Below are positions 8,931-18,639 of a DNA stretch of 42,653 nt, one piece after another. How positions within the stretch are numbered: the stretch's first letter is position 1; each line of letters starts with the position of its first letter. Source of the DNA: Bacteroides sp. (GTDB taxonomy: Bacteria; Bacteroidota; Bacteroidia; Bacteroidales; Muribaculaceae); NCBI GenBank assembly GCA_014801225.1, contig JAAVEO010000017.1:1-42653 (forward strand), written 5' to 3'. The position numbers and the translations under genes are program-made. The notes under the pieces are model-generated. The model made no database searches. It saw only the letters and a list, made by a program, of their open reading frames with translations, and had not been told where the DNA came from.

Positions 8931-8968
8931 ATATAGGCTTCGGATGCCGAAGCATCCGAAGCCTATAT
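8931..8968 (-). terminator. Strong intrinsic terminator of eno
   Basis: A perfect 17-bp stem (8931-8947 with 8952-8968) with the tetraloop CGAA (8948-8951) is followed on the minus strand by a run of T. It lies 30 bp past the eno stop. Confidence 0.9.
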
Positions 8969-8997
8969 GGTTAAAAGTAATTTCAATTGGAAGAATA

Positions 8998-10347
<1,350 letters not shown>

Positions 10348-10407
10348 TTACCTGTAAAACGTGGCGGCAGCTTAAAATCACTGTCGCCTAATTTACCTTT
10401 TCATCTG

Positions 10408-10415
10408 CAAAATTA
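10408..10415 (-). promoter_or_regulatory. -7 element for eno
   Basis: Minus-strand TAATTTTG lies about 97 bp upstream of the eno start. The expected -33 TTTG is weak here (TTGA at a slightly long spacing), so only the -7 half is clear. Confidence 0.5.
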
Positions 10416-10478
10416 ACAAATTTCGGCGATATACGGTTCAATCCTATGATAAAAATATTTATTCCTGCCCCAATTTCC

Positions 10479-11879
10479 TCATTCTATGGAGAAGGATGGG
10501 TTGATTAGGAATAGTTTCTCTGTAGCGCGTGTCATAGCCGTATAGAGCCAGCGATAGAAGGTGCTGTCTATTGCCGAATAGTCAATAGCTCCCATATCTA
10601 TATATACGTGGCGCCATTGGCCGCCCTGCGATTTATGGCAGGTGACACAATAGGCGTATTTCGCCTGCAGGGCATTGAAGTAAGGATCCTCCATGGCGAA
10701 TTTTATTTTCTCACTGATAGAGCCTTCCGACTCGGCCATCACTCTCTGATAAAGCCTTTCCATCTCAGGGCGCGGTAGCTGCGGACCCTCCGAAATAAGG
10801 GAACGCAACATGATTTTCGCTCCTATCTCCGGTCCTTCCGGCCCGAGTCGCAAGTCTACATCCGTGAAGTATCTGCCATACATCTTTTCGGCACGCCCTA
10901 CCCAGGTCACTTCCGCCGTCTCTCCGTTGGCAAGGAATCCCTGCATCTTGTTTACCTTACTCCAATAATAATCATTTTTTGAAATCACGATACGGTCGCC
11001 GCGCTGAAGGGGCTCCTCCGCTCCCATCACCAGGTTCCGGATAGCCCGGTTGTAATCATTTGCCCGGCGGTTGCTTCGCGTTATTATCAAAGTCTCGTCC
11101 TGTCCCACCTCTCCCCAGCTGTCGGAAAGAGCGTCTGCCAGATCTCTGCTGGATATCACATCCACATCTTCAAATCCGCTTTGATATATGGTATAATTCT
11201 CGGGCTCATATTTCCCTGAGATAAAAGTACGGGCGGTCGTGGCATTATAAAGTATACCGCTTCCGGCTTGCTGGCGCACCGGCGTATCGAGAGAGAAACA
11301 TACCGGGGCGAGACCGAGTTGCTTGAGGCGTTCCGGATTCATGGCCGGTGACTCGGCCTGACCCACCGGGGGGAGCTGAGCCGTATCTCCCACGAGCACC
11401 ATAGCGCAGCCCGGAGCGCTATATACGTGGCGTACGAGCTGCGCAAGCAGGGATTGAGAAGCGATAGGGGAATCGCCTATAAGAGAAGCCTCGTCTACTA
11501 TGAAGATGGTGTCGCGGTCGTTGTTCGGGGCGAGAAAGAAACTGTCGTTACCCGGGTCGGTGGAGTTGCCGCGATAGATACGTTTGTGGATAGTGGAGGC
11601 CGGACGTCCCGAGAGAGCGGCTGCCACCTTGGCCGCCCGCCCCGTTGGGGCAAGAATCACGGTGCGTTTGCCGCAATCCGCGAGAGCGTTAGTGAAAGCG
11701 CCCATCACGGAGGTCTTGCCCGTACCCGCATAGCCATTGAGCACGAAGACATCGCGCAATGTATGCGCGGCGGCAAACGCCCCTAAGGCGTGGAGCAGAC
11801 GAGCCTGTTCCAAAGTAGGAGTGAATCCGAGTCGGGAGAGGGCTTTGCTGACAATCTCTTCGCGTGTCATATATGGCAT
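10479..11879 (-). CDS. RecD-like superfamily 1B DNA helicase (AAA domain)
   Basis: This 466-aa protein has the motifs of the RecD/Dda branch of SF1 helicases: Walker A NGYAGTGKTS (residues 48-57), Walker B IVDEASLI, motif III GDTAQLPPVGQAES, a motif V-like TCHKSQGGQW and motif VI YTAMTRATEKLFLI. It is shorter than RecD of RecBCD and lacks the RecB-binding N-terminal domain, so it is probably a stand-alone 5'-3' helicase of the Bacteroidota type annotated as ATP-dependent RecD-like helicase. The family supports a role in DNA repair or replication fork processing; the precise job is unknown. Transcribed divergently from fabD. Confidence 0.9.
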   Translation of the reverse strand: MPYMTREEIVSKALSRLGFTPTLEQARLLHALGAFAAAHTLRDVFVLNGYAGTGKTSVMGAFTNALADCGKRTVILAPTGRAAKVAAALSGRPASTIHKRIYRGNSTDPGNDSFFLAPNNDRDTIFIVDEASLIGDSPIASQSLLAQLVRHVYSAPGCAMVLVGDTAQLPPVGQAESPAMNPERLKQLGLAPVCFSLDTPVRQQAGSGILYNATTARTFISGKYEPENYTIYQSGFEDVDVISSRDLADALSDSWGEVGQDETLIITRSNRRANDYNRAIRNLVMGAEEPLQRGDRIVISKNDYYWSKVNKMQGFLANGETAEVTWVGRAEKMYGRYFTDVDLRLGPEGPEIGAKIMLRSLISEGPQLPRPEMERLYQRVMAESEGSISEKIKFAMEDPYFNALQAKYAYCVTCHKSQGGQWRHVYIDMGAIDYSAIDSTFYRWLYTAMTRATEKLFLINPSFSIE

Positions 11880-11904
11880 AATTTTTCAAGACGACTTTAG
11901 ATGC

Positions 11905-11936
11905 CAAAGTTAGTAAAAAAGCGATAAGTGACCAAT
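11905..11936 (-). promoter_or_regulatory. Promoter for the RecD-like helicase
   Basis: Minus-strand ATTG (11933-11936; one mismatch to TTTG), a 20-nt spacer and TAACTTTG (11905-11912), 26 bp upstream of the start codon. Confidence 0.65.
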
Positions 11937-11937
11937 A

Positions 11938-11969
11938 TTTCTCTATATCATTTTTTATTTCTAATTTTG
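11938..11969 (+). promoter_or_regulatory. Promoter for fabD
   Basis: Plus-strand TTTC (11938-11941; one mismatch), a 20-nt spacer and TAATTTTG (11962-11969), about 31 bp upstream of the fabD start. It lies back to back with the helicase promoter, one base apart, so the two polymerases would compete for the same stretch of DNA. Confidence 0.65.
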
Positions 11970-12000
11970 TAGCCTTAAATCATAAGAAAAAAAGAAAAAG

Positions 12001-12879
12001 ATGAAAGCTTACGTTTTCCCCGGACAGGGTGCACAGTTTGTAGGCATGGGCAAGGACCTCTACGATAACAATGAGGAAGCCCGCGCGCTTTTCGAGAAAG
12101 CCAACGAGATTCTTGGTTTTTCCATCACTGATCTGATGTTCAACGGCACAGAGGACGACTTGAAGCAGACAAAAGTGACTCAGCCCGCTATTTTCCTTCA
12201 TAGCGTGCTTCTCGCAAAGAGCCTTGGCGATGAGTTCCGCCCCGATATGGTGGCCGGCCACTCCCTCGGCGAATTTTCCGCGCTTGTTGCAGCCGGGGCC
12301 CTTAGTTTCGAAGATGGTCTTCGTCTCGTGTCCAAGCGTGCCCACGCTATGCAGAAAGCTTGTGAGGCTCGTCCCTCCACAATGGCTGCCGTTATCGCAC
12401 TTCCCGACGAGACCGTAGAGCAGATTTGCGCGGAGACTGAAGGCGTAGTGGCTCCTGCCAACTACAACTGCCCCGGTCAGCTCGTTATCTCCGGTGAGGT
12501 AGAGGCTATCGACGCAGCGTGTGAGAAACTCAAGGCTGCCGGTGCGAAACGCGCTCTCAAACTCAAGGTAGGCGGAGCTTTCCATAGCCCTCTCATGATG
12601 CCTGCGCAGGAAGAGCTTGCCGAGGCTATTGCCGAGGCTGAGTTCAAGACTCCAGTATGCCCCGTATATCAGAACGTTGATGGCAAACCACACACAGATC
12701 CAGAGGAGATCAAGGCTAATCTCATCAAGCAGCTTACAGCTCCCGTACATTGGACTCAGGATGTCCTCGCAATGGTGGCCGACGGTGCCACTGAGTTTGT
12801 GGAGCTTGGTCCCGGTTCAGTGCTCCAGGGTCTTGTGAAGAAGATCAGCAAGGAAGCTGTGACAAGCGGAATGCAGTAA
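12001..12879 (+). CDS. fabD: Malonyl-CoA:acyl carrier protein transacylase
   Basis: FabD moves malonyl from CoA to acyl carrier protein, supplying fatty-acid synthesis. The 292-aa chain has the [15 protein letters not shown] opening, the nucleophile elbow GHSLGEFS with Ser88, a conserved Arg in the following KRAHAMQKA helix, and the catalytic His in GGAFHSPLM. The usual fab neighbours are absent; the next gene is asd, 53 bp downstream on the same strand. Co-transcription with asd is possible because no hairpin separates them. Confidence 0.97.
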   Translation: MKAYVFPGQGAQFVGMGKDLYDNNEEARALFEKANEILGFSITDLMFNGTEDDLKQTKVTQPAIFLHSVLLAKSLGDEFRPDMVAGHSLGEFSALVAAGALSFEDGLRLVSKRAHAMQKACEARPSTMAAVIALPDETVEQICAETEGVVAPANYNCPGQLVISGEVEAIDAACEKLKAAGAKRALKLKVGGAFHSPLMMPAQEELAEAIAEAEFKTPVCPVYQNVDGKPHTDPEEIKANLIKQLTAPVHWTQDVLAMVADGATEFVELGPGSVLQGLVKKISKEAVTSGMQ

Positions 12880-12932
12880 TTTTCTTTCTCCCTACATATT
12901 TATTATTAATCGCATTCTTACATAATATATAT

Positions 12933-13940
12933 ATGAATGTTGCGATAGTAGGTGCCAGCGGCGCCGTAGGGCAGGAGCTTCTCAAGGTGCTTGATGATGT
13001 CAACTTCCCTGTGTCGACTCTTCGCCTTTTCGGAAGCGCTCGCAGTGCCGGTAAAAGTTATACTTTCCGCGGCAAGGAAGTGAAAGTGGAACTCCTTTCC
13101 CACGAGAGTGATTTCTCCGGGGTAGATTTCGCATTCGTTTCCGCAGGAGCCGGTACATCCAAGGAGTATGCAGAAGTCATCACACGTCACGGCACTGTGA
13201 TGATCGACAATTCCTCCGCCTTCCGTATGGACAGCGATGTACCTCTCGTAGTGCCCGAAGTCAACGGAGATGATGCCTTCAATGCCCCCCGTGGCATTAT
13301 CGCCAATCCCAACTGCACCACCATCCAGATGGTAGTCACACTCGAGCCCATTCAGAAGCTTTCTCCCATACGCCGTGTGCATGTAGCCACATATCAGGCT
13401 GCTTCCGGTGCGGGTGCTGTTGCCATGGACGAACTCATGGAGCAGTTCAAGAGCATATCGGCCGGAGAGGAGCCCAAAGTTGAGAAATTCTATTATCAGC
13501 TGGCCGCCAACCTTATCCCGCAGGTTGACGTGTTCATGGAGAATGGATACACCAAAGAGGAGATGAAGATGTTCAACGAGACCCGCAAAATCATGCATAG
13601 CGATGAGATTGCAGTCTCCGCCACATGTGTGCGTGTCCCTGTGCTCCGTGCGCATAGCGAGGCTATCTGGGTAGAGACCGAGCGTCCCCTCTCCGTGGAG
13701 GAAGTTCGCGAAGCCTTCGAGAAAGCCCCGGGCGTAGTGGTTAAAGATTCTCCTGCTGATAAGGAATATCCCATGCCCCTCTTCCTCAGTGGTGAGGATC
13801 CCGTATATGTAGGCCGTCTGCGTAAGGATCTTGCCAATCCCAACGCGATTACATTCTGGAGCGTAAGCGACCAGATTCGCAAAGGAGCGGCCCTCAATGC
13901 CGTGCAGATAGCCCTCTACATGATAGAGGGTAAGAAATAA
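12933..13940 (+). CDS. asd: Aspartate-semialdehyde dehydrogenase
   Basis: Asd reduces aspartyl-4-phosphate to aspartate semialdehyde with NADPH, the branch point toward lysine/diaminopimelate, threonine and methionine. The 335-aa chain starts with the nucleotide-binding [12 protein letters not shown]. It carries the nucleophile Cys128 in NPNCTT, a substrate-binding region YQAASGAGA, and a downstream active-site His in the [12 protein letters not shown] segment. It follows fabD and is closed by a strong terminator. Confidence 0.97.
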   Translation: MNVAIVGASGAVGQELLKVLDDVNFPVSTLRLFGSARSAGKSYTFRGKEVKVELLSHESDFSGVDFAFVSAGAGTSKEYAEVITRHGTVMIDNSSAFRMDSDVPLVVPEVNGDDAFNAPRGIIANPNCTTIQMVVTLEPIQKLSPIRRVHVATYQAASGAGAVAMDELMEQFKSISAGEEPKVEKFYYQLAANLIPQVDVFMENGYTKEEMKMFNETRKIMHSDEIAVSATCVRVPVLRAHSEAIWVETERPLSVEEVREAFEKAPGVVVKDSPADKEYPMPLFLSGEDPVYVGRLRKDLANPNAITFWSVSDQIRKGAALNAVQIALYMIEGKK

Positions 13941-13960
13941 AATTCATAAATCCCGATAAG

Positions 13961-13989
13961 AAGGCGGCGGAAACCAATTCCGCCGCCTT
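13961..13989 (+). terminator. Intrinsic terminator of asd
   Basis: A perfect 12-bp stem AAGGCGGCGGAA/TTCCGCCGCCTT with a 5-nt loop, followed by TCTATT. It lies 20 bp after the asd stop. Confidence 0.85.
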
Positions 13990-14065
13990 TCTATTCCAAT
14001 TCCTCCGATAATTCCAATTCCCTATAATACAATTCAATTGCTCCATCCAACGTTATAAAATCATC

Positions 14066-14470
14066 ATGAAGTATACACCGGAAAATATCACCTCCCTCGG
14101 AGAAGACGAGGTATTCGTATTTGGAAGCAATCTCGCCGGCAACCATGCCGGAGGCGCAGCCCGTGTAGCCAGAAAGCGTTTTGGTGCCATCATGGGGCAG
14201 GGTGTAGGTATGCAGGGACAATCCTACGCCATCCCCACCATGCAAGGCGGGGTAGAGACGATTCGCCCCTACGTGGATGATTTCATTGAATTAGCCCGCG
14301 AATGGGATCAGACTACCTTCTACGTCACTCGTATCGGATGCGGCATAGCCGGCTTCACCGATGAAGAGATAGCCCCCCTCTTTGCCGAAGCTCTTTCCCT
14401 CTACAACGTTCGTCTCCCCGAATCATTCGTAAAAATTCTTCAAGCTCGCTCCGCCTCCGATAAGGAGTAA
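14066..14470 (+). CDS. Small macro-like (A1S_2505-type) protein
   Basis: This 134-aa cytoplasmic protein has FVFGSNLAGNHAGGAARVA near the N-terminus, then QSYAIPT and FYVTRIGCGIAGF. That pattern resembles the phage-associated family called A1S_2505 in public annotation, whose fold is related to macro domains that bind ADP-ribose. The Gly-rich loops fit a nucleotide-sugar pocket, but the true substrate is not known to me. It stands between the asd terminator and an aldose epimerase, with a 72-bp gap to the latter. Confidence in the family is moderate; enzymatic function is open. Confidence 0.65.
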   Translation: MKYTPENITSLGEDEVFVFGSNLAGNHAGGAARVARKRFGAIMGQGVGMQGQSYAIPTMQGGVETIRPYVDDFIELAREWDQTTFYVTRIGCGIAGFTDEEIAPLFAEALSLYNVRLPESFVKILQARSASDKE

Positions 14471-14542
14471 GATTCAGCGGATAGCGATTGCCTACGTATA
14501 ATACATATATAAGATAACCCGATAACACAGAAAATTAGAAAG

Positions 14543-15424
14543 ATGATACAGCGATTAGAGAACCATCTGATGAAGGTGGAGATAGAATCCAAGGGTGCGG
14601 AATTAAAGAGTATTCTTGATGTGAGATCCGGTCATGAGTATCTTTATCAGGGCGATACTTCCTTTTGGGAACGTCGTTCACCGGTGCTCTTTCCTATTGT
14701 CGGATCAGTGTGGAACGGGAAATATCGTATGGATGGCCGTGAATACTCTATCCCTCAACACGGATTCGCAAGAGACGCGGAGTTTACGGTGATGGAGGAT
14801 ACTCCCGAAGATGAAGCCTGGTTTTATCTGGAATCGGATGAGAAAACACTCGCCATGTATCCGCGCCGATTTCGTCTTGAGATAGGCTACCACCTTCAGG
14901 AGACACGTCTCACAGTGATGTGGCGCGTGAAAAATCTTGATGAAAAGGATATGTATTTCCATATTGGAGCACATCCTGCCTTCATGTATCCTGATTTTAA
15001 AGCTTCCGATGCAGTTCACGGATATTTCCTCTTTGACAGCCGTGACCTCACCACAGAATTGCTCAAAGAGAAAGGATGCATGGGTTACGACACAATGCAT
15101 CTTACTCTTGATTCAGAGCAGATGCTCCCAATCACATCCACAACATTTGATATAAACACCATAGTTTTGGCCAATCGGCAGGTGCGACGAGTATCTCTTC
15201 TCGACAAAGAACGTCGTCCCTATCTTTCGGTGCTATTCCAAGCCCCGGTGGTAGGAATGTGGTCGCCCGCCCCGGATGCTCCCTTTGTATGTATCGAGCC
15301 CTGGTGGGGACGAGCAGACCGAGTAGACTTCGAAGGCGACTTCTCCGAACGAGAATACACCAACCGTCTTGCCCCCGGCGCCACATTCTCCGCCTCCTAC
15401 CTCGTAATCTTCGATGCAATATAA
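14543..15424 (+). CDS. Aldose 1-epimerase family protein (LacX-like)
   Basis: This 293-aa protein has the β-sandwich pattern of galactose-mutarotase-like enzymes. Family landmarks are PVLFPIVGSVWNGKY, YSIPQHGFARD (His-containing), the YFHIGAHPAFMYP motif with the second likely catalytic His, and CIEPWWGRAD near the C-terminus with an expected catalytic Glu. It probably interconverts α and β anomers of a hexose or hexose phosphate in the cytoplasm. No sugar operon lies nearby, so the substrate cannot be named. It is closed by a paired hairpin shared with the convergent HAD gene. Confidence 0.88.
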   Translation: MIQRLENHLMKVEIESKGAELKSILDVRSGHEYLYQGDTSFWERRSPVLFPIVGSVWNGKYRMDGREYSIPQHGFARDAEFTVMEDTPEDEAWFYLESDEKTLAMYPRRFRLEIGYHLQETRLTVMWRVKNLDEKDMYFHIGAHPAFMYPDFKASDAVHGYFLFDSRDLTTELLKEKGCMGYDTMHLTLDSEQMLPITSTTFDINTIVLANRQVRRVSLLDKERRPYLSVLFQAPVVGMWSPAPDAPFVCIEPWWGRADRVDFEGDFSEREYTNRLAPGATFSASYLVIFDAI

Positions 15425-15438
15425 CCATAATACAAGAA

Positions 15439-15504
15439 AACTTCAGGTGCCGGCTAATCAATTAGCCGGCACCTGAAGTTTATATATAAAAATTTTTATA
15501 TATA
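15439..15504. terminator. Bidirectional terminator: two adjacent perfect palindromes
   Basis: First palindrome: 20-bp arms 15439-15458 and 15461-15480 around a 2-nt centre. It is followed at once by a perfect 24-bp AT palindrome (15481-15504, arms TATATATAAAAA and its complement). Both serve the convergent genes ending at 15424 (+) and 15537 (-). The AT palindrome supplies a T run in either direction. Confidence 0.85.
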
Positions 15505-15536
15505 AGATTTCTTATACAAGTGTGGAGGCTAAGGGG

Positions 15537-16229
15537 TCAGGAGTGTCGGGATGGAACCGGAAAATAGAGAAGGAGCTCGGGTAGAGACGAAATGATATAG
15601 GAGGGTGCTTCGGGGTGGAGGAGAGTGAAATCTTGAGGATGAACTCCCGCGCGCATGTGGCGAAGGCAGAACGTATGCCATCCCAAGAGATTAGGGTGAC
15701 GGAAATCTTTCGCTGTATTGTCGCCGACATACACCATCGGTTCTCCATCTCCGGCCAACTCCATCGCCTTTCTGAAATTTTCCGGAGACGTCTTGTCGTA
15801 GCCGGTTTCCTCCGATATGAGGATGGCTTCCGGATCAAAATATTGCTCAAGACCGAGTGCCCGAATCTTATTACGCTGTGTTACGCTGCGCCCGTCGGTA
15901 ATAAGGCCGAGGTTATACCCACGCTCTTTCAGCAAGGAGAGGGTATGGTGCATATCCCGTGTGCCTGGCAGCATCTCCGGTGCATGATTGCGATAAATAG
16001 AAATTAGCTCTTTCAAGTATCCCTCATGATTTAATCCTCGGCGGTTCAATTCCTCATCAAGCCATGTAAAAGGATTTTCCCGGCGATAGAGCAGGTCAGT
16101 CATCGCAGCGATAATATAAGTCATATCGCATCCATGGCGATCGGAAAGATAAGCGGCGATTTCTTCATAGGCCGAACTGCAGAACGTACGCTCATCGAAA
16201 AGCGTGTCGTCAAGATCAAAAAAAATCAT
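15537..16229 (-). CDS. HAD-superfamily hydrolase
   Basis: This 230-aa protein starts with FFDLDDTLFDE, the HAD motif I with the nucleophile and acid Asp residues. It has motif II in LGLITDG, motif III Lys in the GYDKTSPENF segment, and motif IV in VYVGDNTAKDF. The helical cap between motifs I and II suits a phosphatase acting on a small phosphorylated metabolite, such as the phosphoglycolate or YjjG-type nucleotidase groups. The substrate cannot be set from sequence. It follows the OPT transporter on the same strand but a hairpin separates them. Confidence 0.88.
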   Translation of the reverse strand: MIFFDLDDTLFDERTFCSSAYEEIAAYLSDRHGCDMTYIIAAMTDLLYRRENPFTWLDEELNRRGLNHEGYLKELISIYRNHAPEMLPGTRDMHHTLSLLKERGYNLGLITDGRSVTQRNKIRALGLEQYFDPEAILISEETGYDKTSPENFRKAMELAGDGEPMVYVGDNTAKDFRHPNLLGWHTFCLRHMRAGVHPQDFTLLHPEAPSYIISSLPELLLYFPVPSRHS

Positions 16230-16258
16230 AGATTGATATTTTTAATTGGTAAAGCTAA

Positions 16259-16299
16259 GAGAGGGTGTGAGGGTTCGCTTGGAACCTCTACACCCTCTC
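16259..16299 (-). terminator. Terminator hairpin between OPT transporter and HAD gene
   Basis: Outer arms GAGAGGGTGT and ACACCCTCTC (16259-16268 and 16290-16299) form a 10-bp stem, with an inner GAGGGTTC/GAACCTC pair carrying one bulge. It lies about 40 bp beyond the OPT stop on the minus strand. Confidence 0.7.
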
Positions 16300-16337
16300 A
16301 TATTCAGAGAAAATTTATCTCAATTAGTGGAATCAAA

Positions 16338-18320
16338 TTACTTCTGAAGCTTCGCACGCTTGGAATCCCAGATGAAGTAAGCGATAAGAAGGAGATAAGC
16401 CACACATCCGAGAATCTGAGTAAGCTCGTAGCTGCCGGGAGTAGTATACTCGAATCCGGCAAAACGGGTGATAGCGGCAAATACGCCGAAGAGAGCTCCA
16501 CCTGCGATAAGACCGGAAGCCAACAGTGTGCCGCGGTCGCGACGCGCATCGTTAAGGGCTGCATCCTTGGAAGAATTGCTGACGAAATAAGATACGGCAC
16601 CACCCACAAGCATCGGAGTATTGAGCGAGAGGGGAATGAACATACCGAGACAGAAAGCGAGAGCAGGCACACCGAGCCAGTTGAGTATAAGGGCGAGGAT
16701 AGCACCTACCATATAAAGAATCCAGGGAGTGTCGCCACCCATCATAAGCGGTTCGATCACCTTGGCCATAGCATTTGCCTGAGGAGCTACAAGAGCATTG
16801 TCGCCCGAGAAGCCATACACCTGATTGAGCACCATGATCACACCGCCTACAGTAGCCGCGCTGACGAGAGTGCCGAGGAATTTCCAGCTCTCCTGCTTTT
16901 TGGGAGTGGATCCAAGCCAATAACCGATCTTAAGGTCGGTCACAAAGCCGCCGGCCATGGAAAGAGCCGTACATACCACACCGCCGATCACCATGGAAGC
17001 CACAATGCCGGAAGTGCCGCTTAAGCCGATAGCCACGAAGATAGCCGAAGCGATGATAAGAGTCATAAGGGTCATACCCGACACAGGGTTGCTGCCCACA
17101 ATAGCGATAGCGTTGGCTGCCACAGTAGTGAAGAGGAACGCAATTAAAGTCACCACCACCCATGCTACGGCTGCCTGCCAGAGAGTATTGATAACGCCAA
17201 ACCAGAAGAAAAGGAATACGGCTACAAGTGCGAGGACAGAGAAGAATACGATATGCTTCATGGAGATATCGGTCTGCCATCTGGCCTCTTTCACAGCTGT
17301 GGCGTTACCCTTCAGTTCACGTCCCGCAAGCCCTACGGCCTGACAGATGATAGGCCAGGATTTCACGATACCGATCACGCCGGCCATGGCGATACCGCCG
17401 ATACCGATCATACGCGCGTAATCCTTGAAAATCATATCGGGTTCCATTGCCTGGAAAGCAGGATCGCCATAAGTGCCGAGCAGAGGAATTATAATCCACC
17501 ATACAAAGATTGAGCCCGCGAAAATCACGAAAGCATACTTCAGACCTACGATATAGCCGAGGCCGAGCAGAGCGGCGCCGGTATTGCAGGAAAGCACGAG
17601 TTTTGTCTTTTCGGCAATAGTCTGGCCCCATGAGGAGGCAGTGGAAGTGACAGTCTCTGCCCACCATCCGAAGGTAGCCACGAGATAGTCGTAAATACCG
17701 CCGATAAGGGAAGCGAGAATAAGGGTTTTAGCCTGTCCGCCTGTTGATTCCTTGTCGCCCTGGGCCGAAATAAGCACCTGGGTAGTGGCAGTAGCCTCCG
17801 GGAAGGGATATTTTCCGTGCATATCCTTCACGAAATATTTGCGGAAGGGGATGAAGAAAAGTATACCGAGGATACCGCCCAACAGCGACGACAGGAAGAT
17901 CTGATAGAACTGCACTGTGATATCTGGATACTTTGCCTGAAGGATGAAAAGAGCCGGGAGTGTGAAGATAGCGCCTGCCACAATCACGCCCGAACATGCG
18001 CCGATCGACTGTATGATGACGTTCTGTCCGAGAGCATTCTTTTTGCCCAAGGCATTACTGAGACCCACCGCGATGATGGCGATAGGGATAGCGGCTTCGA
18101 ATACCTGACCTACCTTCAGACCGAGGTAAGCGGCGGCCGCCGAGAAGATGATGGCCATGATAAGGCCGGTGATGACGGAATAGGGAGTCACCTCGCGCTG
18201 GTCGTGAGCCGGATGCATGACGGGAGTATAGGTCTCGTCAGCCGCCAACTCGCGAAATGCGTTTTCAGGCAACCCGGTTTCGGTCAGCACCTCTTCGGGT
18301 TCTTGTTGGTTCTGTTTCAT
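16338..18320 (-). CDS. Oligopeptide transporter, OPT family
   Basis: This 660-aa integral membrane protein has many hydrophobic spans, consistent with the roughly 14-16 helices of the OPT superfamily. Recognisable stretches are YSVITGLIMAIIFSAAAAYLG near the first helix, FIPFRKYFV, KYPFPEATAT and GSNPVSGMT. OPT members take up peptides or metal chelates with a proton gradient across the inner membrane. The bacterial group has been proposed to import short peptides, but the substrate is not shown here. It is followed by a terminator and transcribed divergently from the TonB-type receptor. Confidence 0.93.
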   Translation of the reverse strand: MKQNQQEPEEVLTETGLPENAFRELAADETYTPVMHPAHDQREVTPYSVITGLIMAIIFSAAAAYLGLKVGQVFEAAIPIAIIAVGLSNALGKKNALGQNVIIQSIGACSGVIVAGAIFTLPALFILQAKYPDITVQFYQIFLSSLLGGILGILFFIPFRKYFVKDMHGKYPFPEATATTQVLISAQGDKESTGGQAKTLILASLIGGIYDYLVATFGWWAETVTSTASSWGQTIAEKTKLVLSCNTGAALLGLGYIVGLKYAFVIFAGSIFVWWIIIPLLGTYGDPAFQAMEPDMIFKDYARMIGIGGIAMAGVIGIVKSWPIICQAVGLAGRELKGNATAVKEARWQTDISMKHIVFFSVLALVAVFLFFWFGVINTLWQAAVAWVVVTLIAFLFTTVAANAIAIVGSNPVSGMTLMTLIIASAIFVAIGLSGTSGIVASMVIGGVVCTALSMAGGFVTDLKIGYWLGSTPKKQESWKFLGTLVSAATVGGVIMVLNQVYGFSGDNALVAPQANAMAKVIEPLMMGGDTPWILYMVGAILALILNWLGVPALAFCLGMFIPLSLNTPMLVGGAVSYFVSNSSKDAALNDARRDRGTLLASGLIAGGALFGVFAAITRFAGFEYTTPGSYELTQILGCVAYLLLIAYFIWDSKRAKLQK

Positions 18321-18639
18321 TAATATTAGGTATTATAGTGTTTTAGATATTTCTCCTTAGGTAGAATCAAAGAGCAGTTATCGGAGCCGAAGCAACGATA
18401 TGTGAGGAGCATGGCATTGGATTCGGGAGCGAATTTAGTAATTTTTTATGAATTTTTACTCTTTTGAGTAGTATTTTTTTCTGTAAGGTTAAACCTTCCG
18501 TCTCCTGTAGGGTCTGAATAGTAGAAAATAATGATTACAATACTGTGCGTCGGCTCCTTTCGCAGAAGCCGTAGCGCAGTGTGACATTTTTTACCACATT
18601 ATAAAAATATCGCGTCATTTTCAGAACGTCGTAATAGAC
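18321..18639. other. Divergent intergenic region without a gene
   Basis: This 319-bp stretch separates the OPT gene (-) from the receptor gene (+). It is AT-rich near 18437-18480 and holds a small inverted repeat TACTC-TTTT-GAGTA (18457-18470). I found no full TTTG-20-TAnnTTTG match on either strand and no convincing ORF, so both promoters are unresolved. Confidence 0.5.
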
